From an uncultured Aquimarina sp. (GTDB lineage: Bacteria > Bacteroidota > Bacteroidia > Flavobacteriales > Flavobacteriaceae): a DNA stretch of 64,000 nucleotides. The notes under the pieces are model-generated. The model was given only the letters and a program-made list of their open reading frames with translations, searched no databases and had not been told where the DNA came from. Location: the NCBI GenBank assembly GCA_947498775.1, contig CANMLL010000010.1, positions 62,001 to 126,000 of the forward strand, read 5' to 3'. Within the stretch, counting starts at the first letter, position 1. Each line of letters begins with the position of its first letter. Of the stretch, positions 8,643 to 19,124 are shown piece by piece. The translations under genes were made by a program, and so were the position numbers.

Positions 8643-10286
8643 ATGGCATTACCAACTATCAACCCCATCACCACAAAAGCCTGGGAAGCGTTAAAATCCC
8701 ATTATGAAAGTATTAAAGACAAACACCTTAAAGATCTTTTTTCGAAACACCCCGATCGTGCTACCGATTTTTCTATTGCCTGGAAAGATTTTTATATCGA
8801 TTATTCTAAAAACAGAATTGATCAAACTACCAAAGAATTATTAATAGAACTAGCCAAAGAAGTTAAGCTTGATGAAGCTATACAGCATTATTTTGGAGGA
8901 AGTAGTATTAATGAAACCGAAGAACGAGCAGTACTACATACCGCATTAAGAGTTCCTTCAAATCAAGACATAAAAGTTGACGGGAAAAATGTAATTCCAG
9001 AAGTTAATGCAGTAAAAGAAAGAATAAAGAAATTCAGTAATCAGGTAATTTCGGGAGACCTAAAAGGATATACAGGAAAACCATTTACCGACATTGTAAA
9101 TATCGGTATTGGTGGATCAGACTTGGGTCCCGCTATGATTACAGAATCCTTAGAATTTTATAAAAATCATCTTAATGTACATTTTATCTCTAATGTAGAT
9201 GGAGATCATGTACATCAAAACTTAAAAGGCTTGGATCCTGAAACTACACTCTTTGTAGTTGTTTCTAAAACCTTTTCTACCCAGGAAACCTTATCCAACG
9301 CCACTACGGCAAGAAATTGGTTTACAAAACATGCCCCAAAAGATACTGTAGGGAAACACTTTGTGGCAGTGTCTAGTAATATTCCTAATGTAACCGATTT
9401 TGGTATTGCAGAAGAAAATATATTCCCGTTGTGGGATTGGGTCGGTGGCCGTTTCTCACTATGGAGTGCAGTTGGATTATCGATAAGCCTTTCTGTCGGG
9501 TATGAAAACTTTGAAGCATTGTTACAGGGAGCACACGAAATGGATGAGCATTTTAAAAACACTCCTTTCGAAGAAAATATCCCTGTTGTTTTAGCAATGC
9601 TAAGTATTTGGTACAACAACTTCTTTAATGCGGAAAGCGAAGCCATTATCCCATATTCTCAATATTTACATAGATTACCTGCCTACCTTCAGCAGGGTAT
9701 CATGGAAAGTAACGGGAAAAGTGTTGCCAGAAATGGAAAACCTGTTGATTATCAAACCGGAACTATTATTTGGGGAGAGCCTGGCACCAATGCTCAGCAT
9801 GCTTTCTTTCAGCTAATTCATCAAGGAACTAAGCTCATTCCTGCCGAATTTATAGGTTTTAAACATTCTCTATTTGGAGATCAGGACCACCAGGACAAAT
9901 TGATGGCTAATTTCTTTGCTCAGACCGAGGCACTCATGAATGGGAAAACCGAAGCCGAAGTACTTGAAGAACTCGCTTCCAAAAACCTGTCTGCAGAAAA
10001 GCTAAAGCAGCTAACTCCTTTCAAAATATTTGAAGGAAATAGACCTACAACTACAGTTTTAATCGATAAACTTACTCCTAAAAGCCTGGGAGCATTAATT
10101 TCTATGTATGAGCAGCGTATTTTTGTACAAGGTGTGGTGTGGAATATCTTCAGTTATGATCAATGGGGAGTAGAATTAGGCAAGCAACTAGCCACAAAAA
10201 TCTTATCAGAAATTAACAATTCTGCAGCTTATCAACATGACTCTTCTACGCAAAGACTCTTAAAGCATTATATGGCCAGTACATAA
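8643..10286 (+). CDS. pgi: Glucose-6-phosphate isomerase
   Basis: The enzyme interconverts glucose 6-phosphate and fructose 6-phosphate in the cytoplasm. It is full length (547 aa) with the family signatures: the SIS-domain phosphate loop [23 protein letters not shown], the active-site block [13 protein letters not shown], and [18 protein letters not shown], which carries the catalytic histidine. It starts 2 bases after the peptidase stop and probably shares its transcript. Confidence 0.97.
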   Translation: MALPTINPITTKAWEALKSHYESIKDKHLKDLFSKHPDRATDFSIAWKDFYIDYSKNRIDQTTKELLIELAKEVKLDEAIQHYFGGSSINETEERAVLHTALRVPSNQDIKVDGKNVIPEVNAVKERIKKFSNQVISGDLKGYTGKPFTDIVNIGIGGSDLGPAMITESLEFYKNHLNVHFISNVDGDHVHQNLKGLDPETTLFVVVSKTFSTQETLSNATTARNWFTKHAPKDTVGKHFVAVSSNIPNVTDFGIAEENIFPLWDWVGGRFSLWSAVGLSISLSVGYENFEALLQGAHEMDEHFKNTPFEENIPVVLAMLSIWYNNFFNAESEAIIPYSQYLHRLPAYLQQGIMESNGKSVARNGKPVDYQTGTIIWGEPGTNAQHAFFQLIHQGTKLIPAEFIGFKHSLFGDQDHQDKLMANFFAQTEALMNGKTEAEVLEELASKNLSAEKLKQLTPFKIFEGNRPTTTVLIDKLTPKSLGALISMYEQRIFVQGVVWNIFSYDQWGVELGKQLATKILSEINNSAAYQHDSSTQRLLKHYMAST

Positions 10287-10608
10287 AAAGAGAAGATTTT
10301 AAAAGTACCTTGTTCTTATCCTGAACTTCCTTCCTGCCTGTCTTGTCTGGTACGAATTCAGAATGGCCCTTTTTTGCGATTTTAGACATTTTTTAGATAG
10401 GGCCGTTGCAGATTTTTGACGAGAATAATTAACATTTTTTTAGTTAATAACTTTTGAATATCTTCAACGTATTGACTGCCAATATGATTCATAAATATTT
10501 TTACTTTGATCCCATACAAATTTTGTGAAAAACTCTTAACATTATGATAAAGTTAGTTCGCTTAAAGATTTGTTTTTTTGCACGGATTAATTAACTCAAT
10601 TATATATA
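10287..10608. other. Intergenic region between pgi and the Oar-like receptor
   Basis: No ORF is credible here. The segment around 10315-10370 (TCCTGAACTTCC ... CAGAATGGCCC) resembles degenerate copies of the dispersed flavobacterial intergenic palindromes seen elsewhere in the window. GGCCC near 10365 can pair with GGGCC near 10400, a weak terminator candidate for pgi. Several T-rich stretches ending in TTTG or TTTTG (10455-10590) are possible promoters for the receptor gene, but none matches both boxes. Confidence 0.35.
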
Positions 10609-13600
10609 ATGAAAAAGATTACATTTTTATTAGTTGTAATCCTAATAGCATTCGTTGGGGAGACGTATGCACAAGGGGTAACTACTTCCGCTATAGGAGG
10701 TAAAGTAACAGACAATACAGGAGGTCCATTACCAGGAGCGACTGTGGTAGCAGTTCATCAACCATCTGGTACTACATATGGTGCCACTACAGATTTTGAT
10801 GGGTTTTACAGAATTTCTGGTATGCGTACTGGGGGACCATACCGTATTACAATATCTTATGTTGGATTTCAAAGCTTTATGAAAGATGGTGTATTTCTTC
10901 AGCTGGGTCAGTCTGAAAGAATTAGCACGCAACTGGTTGAATCTTCAACTGCATTAGAAGAAGTTGTAATACAGGCCACTAATACTGGTGTTTTTAATTC
11001 TAATAAAACTGGTGCAGAAACTAATATTTCTCAAAGAGATATTCAAACGCTGCCACAAACATCTAGATCTATTGCTGATTTCGTTAGAATTACACCACAA
11101 GCTCAAATATCTGAAGGTGACGACGGTTTTAGTATTTCTTTAGCAGGACAAAACAACCGATATAATGCAATTTATATAGATGGAGCTATTAGCAACGATG
11201 TTTTTGGTCTTGCAGGCTCAGGAACCAATGGTGGGCAAACTGGTGTTAATCCATTTTCTGTTGATGCCATTGAGACATTTCAAGTTAACCTTGCTCCTTT
11301 CGATGTAAAAATATCAGGATTCGCAGGAGGTGCAATAAGTGCAGTTACAAGATCTGGATCAAATCAAGTACAAGGTTCTGCTTATTCTTTCTTTCGAAAT
11401 CAAGATCTAGCGGGGAAAACACCACCTGATTTAACTAGAGACGAAAGAGAAAAACTAGATGATTTCTCTTCACTTACTTATGGAGTTAGACTTGGAGGCC
11501 CTATTATTGAAAATAAATTGTTCTTCTTTGTTAATTATGAAAGACAAGATGAAGAAATTCCTCAACCTTATAGTATTACTAGGTATACTGGAGATGCCAG
11601 GGGAGTTTTAAATACAGATGGAACACCCATAAATCCAGATTTGACTCAACAAAATATTGATTTAATTCGAAACACTCTAATAAGTAGATATGGTTATGAT
11701 CCTGGTGTATTAGATCAAACTAGAACATTGGTTAGTGACAAAATTACTGCTAGATTTGATTACAATGTTAACGATAAAAATAAACTGGCATTTACTTACA
11801 GACTCGTGAGCGCTGATAACTTGGAAGCAAGAAGTTCAACCAACACTAGGCTAGGTTTTAGTAATGGATCTGAATCTTTTAAAACAAATACTAATTCTGG
11901 TTCCTTAGAATGGAACTTTCAAAATGATAAGGTAAGCAATAGCTTGATTTTAGGATATACAAGAGTTAGAGATGATAGAGATCCCGACGGTTCTCCTTTT
12001 CCTTCGATCATAATTTCTGATGGATTAAATAGATTTAGAGGTCAAGGAATTCAAATTGGTAGTGAGCAGTTTTCGACTGCAAACCTTCTTGATCAAGATA
12101 TTTTTACACTTACCAATAATTTTGAGGTTTATAAAGGAAACCATACAATTACCTTTGGAACTCACAACGAGTATTCCTCTGTTAAAAACTTATTTTTTCC
12201 TTCTAACTATGGGCTATACGTTTACGATAGTGTAGGTGATTTTGTTAATGACAATATTGATGAATATGAAAGAGGTTATTCCTTAATAGGAAGCAATGCT
12301 GTGGGTGATGACTCTGCTGGTGCTTCAGAGTTTGACTTATTTCAAATGGGTTTTTATGTCCAGGATGAAGTAAATTTTTCGGATAATTTTAAATTAACTG
12401 CTGGTTTACGTTTTGATATTCCGTATTTTGAAGATGGAAGAGTAAATGAAGATTTCAATACGAATGCTGTGGCGCAACTAGAAGCTGCAGGTAAGGATTT
12501 GCAAGGAGCCAGAGTAGGTAAAGCTATAAAATCTAAAGTTCATATTTCTCCTAGAGTAGGATTCAATTGGGATGTAAACGGAGAACGTAAAACTCAAATA
12601 AGAGGTGGTTTTGGTATTTTCACATCCAGAATCCCGTTAGTTTGGCCTGCTGGGACTTACAATAATAATGGTGTTACAGGGGGATTCACAGATGAGGGTG
12701 ATTTAGCAGATGCTGGTATACCCCTTGCTTTCAATCCAAACGTTAATCAGCAACCAGTGCATGTACAACCCAACACAGGAGGGTTTGGAGGTAATGTTGA
12801 CTTATTCGCACCTGACTTTATGCTCCCTCAAAGATTTAGAGTCAATGCAGCAATTGATCAAACTTTACCTTTGTGGGGACTTATTGCAAGTGTGGATTTT
12901 TTATGGAACGAAAACATAACCGATATTTATTATCAGAATCTAAATATTGGAGCTCCTACAGGTAATTATGAAGGAGCAGATAATAGACCTTTTTATAGCA
13001 GAAATAGAATAGCAGGAGATTACAATCGTGTTATACTAGCCACGAACACAAGTGGCGGGGAATCATGGAACGCTGCTATTACCATTAGAAAACCTTTCGA
13101 AAACGGTTTTCAGGGAAGTATATCGTACTCATATGGGGAATCAAATATAATATTTGATGGAACCTCGTCTCAAAATAGTTCTCAGTGGAGAAATCAACAA
13201 AGTGTTAATGGAAAAAATAGCACATTGCCAGTTACAAGATCTGACTTTAATCAAGGACACCGTATTATATCAAACTTATCTTATGAACTTGATTGGAACG
13301 AGAATTTTAAGACTACTATCGGTTTATTTTATGAAGGTTCTCAAAGTGCCCCTTATTCATTCGTTTATAACGAAGGTCGAGATCTTTTAGGAGATGACTC
13401 AAGAGATAATGCATTAATATATATTCCCAGAAATCAAAGTGAAATAAATCTAGTTCCTCTTGATGTTGATGATAATGGTACCATTGATTTCACTCCAACT
13501 CAACAATGGGAAGCCTTAAATGAGTTCATAGAAGGAAATGAATATCTTAGGAAAAGACGAGGACAGTATGCAGAGCGTAACGGAGAACAAGGACCTTGGA

Positions 13601-13911
13601 GTCATGTAATCGATTTACGATTCTTACAGGATTTTGCTTTAAATATAGGGAATAATAGACATGCTTTTCAATTTAGTTTTGACATTTTCAACTTCACTAA
13701 CTTGTTGAATAAAGATTGGGGTAAAAGAAAGTTTGTTCCTAATAATATCGGATTAATAGAAACAGTTAATACCAATACCAATACTAGTAGAGTTCCAGAT
13801 TTTACGTTCAATCCTGATCGTTTTTCAGGAGGTTTAGAAGATCTTGATGATGATGGTATTCAATCCTCAAGATGGCAAATGCAGATTGGATTACGTTATT
13901 TGTTTAACTAA
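10609..13911 (+). CDS. TonB-dependent receptor, Oar-like, with carboxypeptidase-regulatory domain
   Basis: This is a large outer-membrane protein (1100 aa). A signal peptide (MKKITFLLVVILIAFVGETYAQ) is followed by an Ig-like CarboxypepD_reg domain (about 25-110; GKVTDNTGGPLPGATV), a plug domain (about 120-250, with LPQTSRSIADFVRITPQAQ) and a long 22-strand-type barrel ending in an aromatic/Asn terminus (GLRYLFN). The lack of a SusD partner and the overall pattern place it with Oar-type receptors rather than SusC glycan porins. The substrate is unknown; family members have been linked to protein or peptide uptake and adventurous motility in other genera. The gene is monocistronic, with a perfect terminator 20 bases downstream. 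Confidence 0.93.
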   Translation: MKKITFLLVVILIAFVGETYAQGVTTSAIGGKVTDNTGGPLPGATVVAVHQPSGTTYGATTDFDGFYRISGMRTGGPYRITISYVGFQSFMKDGVFLQLGQSERISTQLVESSTALEEVVIQATNTGVFNSNKTGAETNISQRDIQTLPQTSRSIADFVRITPQAQISEGDDGFSISLAGQNNRYNAIYIDGAISNDVFGLAGSGTNGGQTGVNPFSVDAIETFQVNLAPFDVKISGFAGGAISAVTRSGSNQVQGSAYSFFRNQDLAGKTPPDLTRDEREKLDDFSSLTYGVRLGGPIIENKLFFFVNYERQDEEIPQPYSITRYTGDARGVLNTDGTPINPDLTQQNIDLIRNTLISRYGYDPGVLDQTRTLVSDKITARFDYNVNDKNKLAFTYRLVSADNLEARSSTNTRLGFSNGSESFKTNTNSGSLEWNFQNDKVSNSLILGYTRVRDDRDPDGSPFPSIIISDGLNRFRGQGIQIGSEQFSTANLLDQDIFTLTNNFEVYKGNHTITFGTHNEYSSVKNLFFPSNYGLYVYDSVGDFVNDNIDEYERGYSLIGSNAVGDDSAGASEFDLFQMGFYVQDEVNFSDNFKLTAGLRFDIPYFEDGRVNEDFNTNAVAQLEAAGKDLQGARVGKAIKSKVHISPRVGFNWDVNGERKTQIRGGFGIFTSRIPLVWPAGTYNNNGVTGGFTDEGDLADAGIPLAFNPNVNQQPVHVQPNTGGFGGNVDLFAPDFMLPQRFRVNAAIDQTLPLWGLIASVDFLWNENITDIYYQNLNIGAPTGNYEGADNRPFYSRNRIAGDYNRVILATNTSGGESWNAAITIRKPFENGFQGSISYSYGESNIIFDGTSSQNSSQWRNQQSVNGKNSTLPVTRSDFNQGHRIISNLSYELDWNENFKTTIGLFYEGSQSAPYSFVYNEGRDLLGDDSRDNALIYIPRNQSEINLVPLDVDDNGTIDFTPTQQWEALNEFIEGNEYLRKRRGQYAERNGEQGPWSHVIDLRFLQDFALNIGNNRHAFQFSFDIFNFTNLLNKDWGKRKFVPNNIGLIETVNTNTNTSRVPDFTFNPDRFSGGLEDLDDDGIQSSRWQMQIGLRYLFN

Positions 13912-13930
13912 ACCGATTAAGAATAATTTT

Positions 13931-13966
13931 AAAATACCTCATTCGTTAATTCGAATGAGGTATTTT
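13931..13966 (+). terminator. Intrinsic terminator after the Oar-like receptor
   Basis: A perfect 15-bp stem (AAAATACCTCATTCG at 13931-13945 with its complement at 13952-13966) closes a 6-base loop and is followed by ATTTTT. The A-tract on the left arm makes it functional in both directions. Confidence 0.9.
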
Positions 13967-14146
13967 ATTTTTCAGACTTAATAGTATTACTATAATAAAA
14001 ACTGCAATTCTCGTAATAGCCATAGAATAACTTTTACAATGTTAACCTTTTGTAAATTAACATTTTAGTACGGTAAATCCGCAGCACAACCGATGCTTCT
14101 TTTAGGTATTTTTAAGTATTGTTTAACTCTTAAAACCTATTAGATT

Positions 14147-16027
14147 ATGAAACAATTATCAACACAATTGATGGTAGTTATTCTTCTCATCTTTACTCAG
14201 ACTACCTTAAAAGCACAAGAAGAAAAAGACAGGGTAGCCATAAAACGTTATATGCCGGTTGGCGACCCAAATTTGAACCCTAATTGGGACTGGACAGTTA
14301 GTGGGTCTGGGCATACCGTATACTATCAAACCTCAAATGGTATTAATAACAGGCTTATACAAGTCCCTTTTTACACTAGTGGTCATCCGTTAAACACTGT
14401 TGGAGAAAAAGACATGTATCCAGAAGACGGTTGGGTTTTGGCATTTCGTGATTTTGGTACTGCTTCAGCTGCCCCCGATATGCCCTTTTTTGCATTATAC
14501 AATAAATACAGAGGTATCCTTAGAGTTATGGTCTACAATAGCCAAAGTCTCTCTTACAATAAATTTGAGATGAAGCTATTTTTTAAAAGTCAATCCCATA
14601 CAGGTGGTATTTTTACTTTCAGCGCTAAAGAAAAAGCCTTTCTAGATGATTATGATAAAACAAAAAGTGAAATTTTCCTGGTAGAAGCACCTTCTTTTAA
14701 TGGTTGGATCTATGCAGATTTTCAGCTGTTTGGTTATGATCCTAATATGAGTTCAAATACACAATTAAGGTTGCATATTAACGGGATTAATATGAGTTCG
14801 CAAAACCTAGAATCCACAGAGTTTACACTTAATGAAATTTTATCTGAAGCCAATCCTGGAGGTGAAAAATCTGGGGGTGATCTTTTGGGATCCTTAAATA
14901 AAGGAAGTAAATACTATAAAAATGTAGATAAGGCAGCCAAAAACCTAAGAGCAACTGTAAGTAAACAAGAAAGTGAAGGAAAAAACTCTTGGTGGAAAAA
15001 TATTCTGAAATCTGCTGTTGGGACTAAAAGCAATCCTAAAGGAATATCAAAAATAGCACCTATTGTAGGTGGGTTAGTAGGTTTTTTTACTTCTTTTATC
15101 GGCGGTAAAGATGATCCTGCCCCCAGAGAGCCTATGAATTTTGAAGGTGTATTGAAATTTAAAGGCTCTATTACAACCTCTCCCTTTCCGCTCTATTCTC
15201 TTGATCTAGGTTTGTCTAGCGGCACAGGAGCTAATCCACCAGATTATTATAGAGTGGTACAACCTATTACTTGGGGTGTGTTTTCTTTACAGAGCAAACC
15301 AATAATAGAAAACTGGCTGGATGATACCACAACTTGTGAATACAATGATTATTACGAAGAATGGGAATGTAGTCCTGATTTTGTATGGGCATACACTAAC
15401 TTGAAAGAATTCAACTATTACTTTAATAACAATGCAAACTTATACTTACAAAAGATTAGATTAGCATACATTTATAATACAAACCCATCATCAACAGGTA
15501 AAAAACCTAGCAACTATTATACTATAACAGAGCTTAAAAACCTCAGTTTTAATGACTGGCAAGCATCAAACATTGCTGTAGAATTAACTCTAAAAACTAA
15601 AACTCCAACCAAATATTATGACGACGAGATTTTGGTTTATAAAACATATGATGTCGTAAAAGAATATAGCGAAACTGGAGTTTATGTTAGATCTTCTCGT
15701 TCAGAAGATAATATTTTAAATACGCATCCATATTTTAGCACATTAAATAAAAAAGAATCCTTATCTGTTCCCAATCCAGCCAAAAACCATGTAGAAATTT
15801 ATTTCAAAGCTGTAACGGATACAAAAAAGCAGCAAGTTGATATTCACATTTACAATTTTACCGGTCAACAAGTAGCTACTATATCTGGTCAAGAAGAATC
15901 CTCCGGTATTGGCAAAGCGCACTGGGATCTACTGGACAATTCAGGAAACAAAGTCCCTCCGGGAATTTATATCTATCATGTTGTCACTGAGCAAGGCATC
16001 AAAAAAGGAAAAATTGTCGTAGAATAA
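14147..16027 (+). CDS. T9SS type A sorting domain-containing protein
   Basis: This is a secreted or cell-surface protein of unknown function (626 aa). The signal peptide (residues 1-23, ending in LKAQ) is followed by a long region with no domain I recognise. It includes a hydrophobic, glycine-rich segment near 303-332 (IAPIVGGLVGFFTSFIGG) flanked by charged residues. The last 90 residues form a type IX secretion C-terminal domain: SVPNPAKNHVEI, YNFTGQQV, GKAHWDLLDNSG, VPPGIYIYHV and the terminal KKGKIVVE. The protein therefore should cross the outer membrane by the gliding-associated T9SS, and the domain be cleaved or anchored. It is monocistronic, between two strong terminators. Confidence 0.88.
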   Translation: MKQLSTQLMVVILLIFTQTTLKAQEEKDRVAIKRYMPVGDPNLNPNWDWTVSGSGHTVYYQTSNGINNRLIQVPFYTSGHPLNTVGEKDMYPEDGWVLAFRDFGTASAAPDMPFFALYNKYRGILRVMVYNSQSLSYNKFEMKLFFKSQSHTGGIFTFSAKEKAFLDDYDKTKSEIFLVEAPSFNGWIYADFQLFGYDPNMSSNTQLRLHINGINMSSQNLESTEFTLNEILSEANPGGEKSGGDLLGSLNKGSKYYKNVDKAAKNLRATVSKQESEGKNSWWKNILKSAVGTKSNPKGISKIAPIVGGLVGFFTSFIGGKDDPAPREPMNFEGVLKFKGSITTSPFPLYSLDLGLSSGTGANPPDYYRVVQPITWGVFSLQSKPIIENWLDDTTTCEYNDYYEEWECSPDFVWAYTNLKEFNYYFNNNANLYLQKIRLAYIYNTNPSSTGKKPSNYYTITELKNLSFNDWQASNIAVELTLKTKTPTKYYDDEILVYKTYDVVKEYSETGVYVRSSRSEDNILNTHPYFSTLNKKESLSVPNPAKNHVEIYFKAVTDTKKQQVDIHIYNFTGQQVATISGQEESSGIGKAHWDLLDNSGNKVPPGIYIYHVVTEQGIKKGKIVVE

Positions 16028-16048
16028 AAATAAAATTTAACTCACATT

Positions 16049-16086
16049 AAAAAAACCTGTCTGATTTTTTTCAAACAGGTTTTTTT
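16049..16086 (+). terminator. Intrinsic terminator after the T9SS cargo gene
   Basis: A 12-bp stem (AAAAAAACCTGT at 16049-16060 with ACAGGTTTTTTT at 16075-16086) closes a 14-base loop, with the T-run in the right arm. Confidence 0.88.
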
Positions 16087-16254
16087 ACTTGTGTCGTAGC
16101 TGTCTTTGTCGTAGAAAATCAATGGTGTATTTCGAATTGTCAATACTGTTAATTAATAGTTTTTTAACAACAAAAAATACAAAGCTTTAACGTTTTTATT
16201 AAAAAAATCCTAAAAAAACGTATATTGTTCTTGTAACTATAAAATTTCAGGGGT

Positions 16255-19011
16255 ATGAGAACAATTACTTTAGTAGTAATGCTGATGGTAAGCATTATTG
16301 CTACTGCACAAACAACAATTAAGGGAGCGGTTTTAGACGATAACAATCAACCGATCCCCGGGGCAAATGTTAAATTACAGGACTCACCAGTGGGTACTGT
16401 AACAGACTTTGATGGACTTTTTTCGTTAACTGTAAAACAATCACCTCCTTTTACTATTGTAGTAAGTAGTGTGGGGTTTGAAGAAAGTTTGACGGTGATT
16501 ACTTCACAAACTGAAGAAGTAACGATTACACTTAAAGAAGGTACAGAACTAGATGAAGTAATTATTTCTGCTTCTAGAACACCAGAACGAATTTTTGAAT
16601 CTCCAGTTACTGTAGAGCGTTTTGGAATAAAAGAAGTAAAAAACACACCTTCTGCAGACTTTTATGGTGGTTTAGAAAATTTAAAAGGTGTTGATATTAA
16701 TACGAATAGTTTAACATTCAAATCTATCAATACCAGAGGTTTTGCCAGCTTTGCTAACACAAGATTTATGCAACTTATTGACGGAATGGACAACTCTGCG
16801 CCTTCCCTCAACTTTCCATTAGGTAATCTTTTGGGTATGGTCGAAACAGATGTGCAAAGTGTAGAAATTCTTCCAGGAGCTGCATCGGCGCTATACGGAG
16901 CAAATGCTTTCAACGGTATTTTATTTATGCGCAGTAAAAGTCCTTTTGATCATCAAGGGATTAGTGCTTATATCAAAGGCGGTGTAACCTCTCAAGAAGC
17001 TGCCGGTGACAATGACTATAGAGATTTTGGTATACGTGCCGCACATAAATTCAGTGATAAGTTCGCAGCCAAAGTTAATTTCAGCTATCTCAAAGGTACC
17101 GATTGGTTTGCTACGAATGAAGAGGATAGATTTAACAGAGGTTTTACAAGAGCAAATACAGATTATGATGGTATCAATGTTTATGGGGATGAAGTTTCTA
17201 CCAATATTAGAGAGGCTTCTGGTCGGGGCATTATACCAGATGTTGAGGTAAGTAGAACAGGATATAATGAAGTTGACTTAACCAACTATAATGCGGAGAG
17301 TGTTAAAGCAGACTGGGGATTATATTTCCGTCCTTGGGCTACAGATTTAGAAATTCAATACGTAGGTAAAGTTGGTTCTGGTAATACCATTTATCAGGGT
17401 GCTAACAGGTACAACATTAAAAACTTCTTTCAACAGCAACATAAATTAGAAGTAAGAAATGATAACTTTTTTGTAAGAGGTTACCTTACCGAAGGCAAAG
17501 CAGGTGACTCCTATGATATGGTTTTTACGGGGATTAACATCAACCGGGCCTGGAAAAGCGATCAAGATTGGTTCGGGGATTATATAGCAACATATGCAGG
17601 TATAGAATTGTCGGGTAACCCACAGGGATTAACAACGCAGCAAAAACATGATGCGGCAAGAGCAGCAGCTGATACCGGACGTTTGATTCCAGGTACACCA
17701 GAATTTCAGCAAACATTTGATAGGATTGTAAATGATCCTGATTTATCTACAGGTTCACGTTTTCAAGATAATTCTAAAATTTACCACGCAGATGCAAATT
17801 ATAATTTCAGTCACCTGTGGGATGCTGTAGAGATACAGGTTGGTAGCTCTTTCAGAACGTATCGCCTAAATTCGTTCGGAACTATTTTTACCGATTTTGA
17901 TGGTCCTATTGACTATTCAGAATTTGGAGTGTATACTCAAGCTCAGAAAAAATTAGAGATTAGTGACGATGTCGAGTTAAAGTTAACAGGATCGATACGA
18001 TACGACAAGTCTGAATTGTTTGATGGATTTTTCTCTCCGAGAATTTCAGCTGGTTTTACATTTAACGAAAATCATAACATTAGAGCATCGTTCCAAACAG
18101 GATTTAGAAATCCGACAACCCAGGATTTATACATTGGTTTAAATGTGGGTCGAGCGATACTAATTGGTAGTGCTTCTGATAATCCGGATAGGTTTTCTAG
18201 AACTTATGATGTAAGTGATGACGGGCAAGGATTGGGACAGCCATCTCAGATCACACAGACAGGTGCTGCCGCGTATTCTAATTCTTATTTATTAAGTTCT
18301 GTTGAAGCGTTTGCCGAATCTGGTAATCCTGCAGATTTGCAAATAGGAAACTCTTCTTTAGCAGAACCAGAGCAAGTTACCTCTTTCGAGGTTGGCTACC
18401 GTGGTAAAGTAAAACAGTTTGTTATCGATGCGTCTGCGTATTATAATCAGTATCAAGATTTCTTGGCTAATGAAACCGTAGTGGCTCCACTTTATGGTAC
18501 AGCTGGAGACAACTCTCTTTCATTAGCAGCTTTGGCAAACGACGATTTTCAACCTTATCAGACCTACACAAATTCAGATGTAGATATAAATTCGTATGGA
18601 GCAGCTATTCAGGTATCCACAAAAATATTCAACGGTTTTGATCTAGATGCCAATTACACATGGGCAAGATTAGATTTTGATGTCAACGAAAATCCGGATT
18701 TTAGAACGCAGTTTAACACGCCAGAGCATAAAGTAAAAGTCTCTTTTGGTAAAACAGAGCTATTTAAAAATTTCGGGTTTAACACCTCTTGGAAGTGGAG
18801 CGATAACTTCTTCTGGGAAGCTTCTTTCGGTGACGGTGAAGTGCCGGCTTACCATGTGGTTGATGCTCAAATTAATTATACCATACCAAGCTTTAAGTCT
18901 ACATTTAAGCTAGGGGCAACAAACTTATTACAAGACGAATACTTTACAGCTTTTGGTACAGGATTTATTGGTTCCCAGTATTATTTATCCTGGACAATCA
19001 ATAACTTATAA
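16255..19011 (+). CDS. TonB-dependent receptor with carboxypeptidase-regulatory-like domain
   Basis: This is an outer-membrane active importer (918 aa). A short signal peptide (MRTITLVVMLMVSIIATAQ) is followed by a CarboxypepD_reg-like domain (about 20-100; GAVLDDNNQPIPGANV), a plug domain (about 105-225, with SASRTPERIFESPVTVERF and EILPGAASALYGANAFNG) and a beta barrel ending in YLSWTINNL. The plug motif SALYGANAFNGI is typical of siderophore/vitamin-type rather than SusC-type receptors. The gene is followed 113 bases later by an SGNH-hydrolase lipoprotein, and no terminator separates them. The pair may therefore handle one ester- or lipid-containing substrate; that is inference. Confidence 0.92.
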   Translation: MRTITLVVMLMVSIIATAQTTIKGAVLDDNNQPIPGANVKLQDSPVGTVTDFDGLFSLTVKQSPPFTIVVSSVGFEESLTVITSQTEEVTITLKEGTELDEVIISASRTPERIFESPVTVERFGIKEVKNTPSADFYGGLENLKGVDINTNSLTFKSINTRGFASFANTRFMQLIDGMDNSAPSLNFPLGNLLGMVETDVQSVEILPGAASALYGANAFNGILFMRSKSPFDHQGISAYIKGGVTSQEAAGDNDYRDFGIRAAHKFSDKFAAKVNFSYLKGTDWFATNEEDRFNRGFTRANTDYDGINVYGDEVSTNIREASGRGIIPDVEVSRTGYNEVDLTNYNAESVKADWGLYFRPWATDLEIQYVGKVGSGNTIYQGANRYNIKNFFQQQHKLEVRNDNFFVRGYLTEGKAGDSYDMVFTGININRAWKSDQDWFGDYIATYAGIELSGNPQGLTTQQKHDAARAAADTGRLIPGTPEFQQTFDRIVNDPDLSTGSRFQDNSKIYHADANYNFSHLWDAVEIQVGSSFRTYRLNSFGTIFTDFDGPIDYSEFGVYTQAQKKLEISDDVELKLTGSIRYDKSELFDGFFSPRISAGFTFNENHNIRASFQTGFRNPTTQDLYIGLNVGRAILIGSASDNPDRFSRTYDVSDDGQGLGQPSQITQTGAAAYSNSYLLSSVEAFAESGNPADLQIGNSSLAEPEQVTSFEVGYRGKVKQFVIDASAYYNQYQDFLANETVVAPLYGTAGDNSLSLAALANDDFQPYQTYTNSDVDINSYGAAIQVSTKIFNGFDLDANYTWARLDFDVNENPDFRTQFNTPEHKVKVSFGKTELFKNFGFNTSWKWSDNFFWEASFGDGEVPAYHVVDAQINYTIPSFKSTFKLGATNLLQDEYFTAFGTGFIGSQYYLSWTINNL

Positions 19012-19124
19012 TATTGAAAATTAGAAATTATCATGAAATGAGTCATAACAATTAAGGTAATATCAACCGGAGATGTTCAATGACAAATTCCATCTGACAA
19101 TTATAAAACAATAAAAAATAACAG

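Noticed and set aside
9215..9646. 143-codon open frame antisense to pgi
   Set aside because: A shadow of the highly conserved pgi coding sequence; no independent signal.
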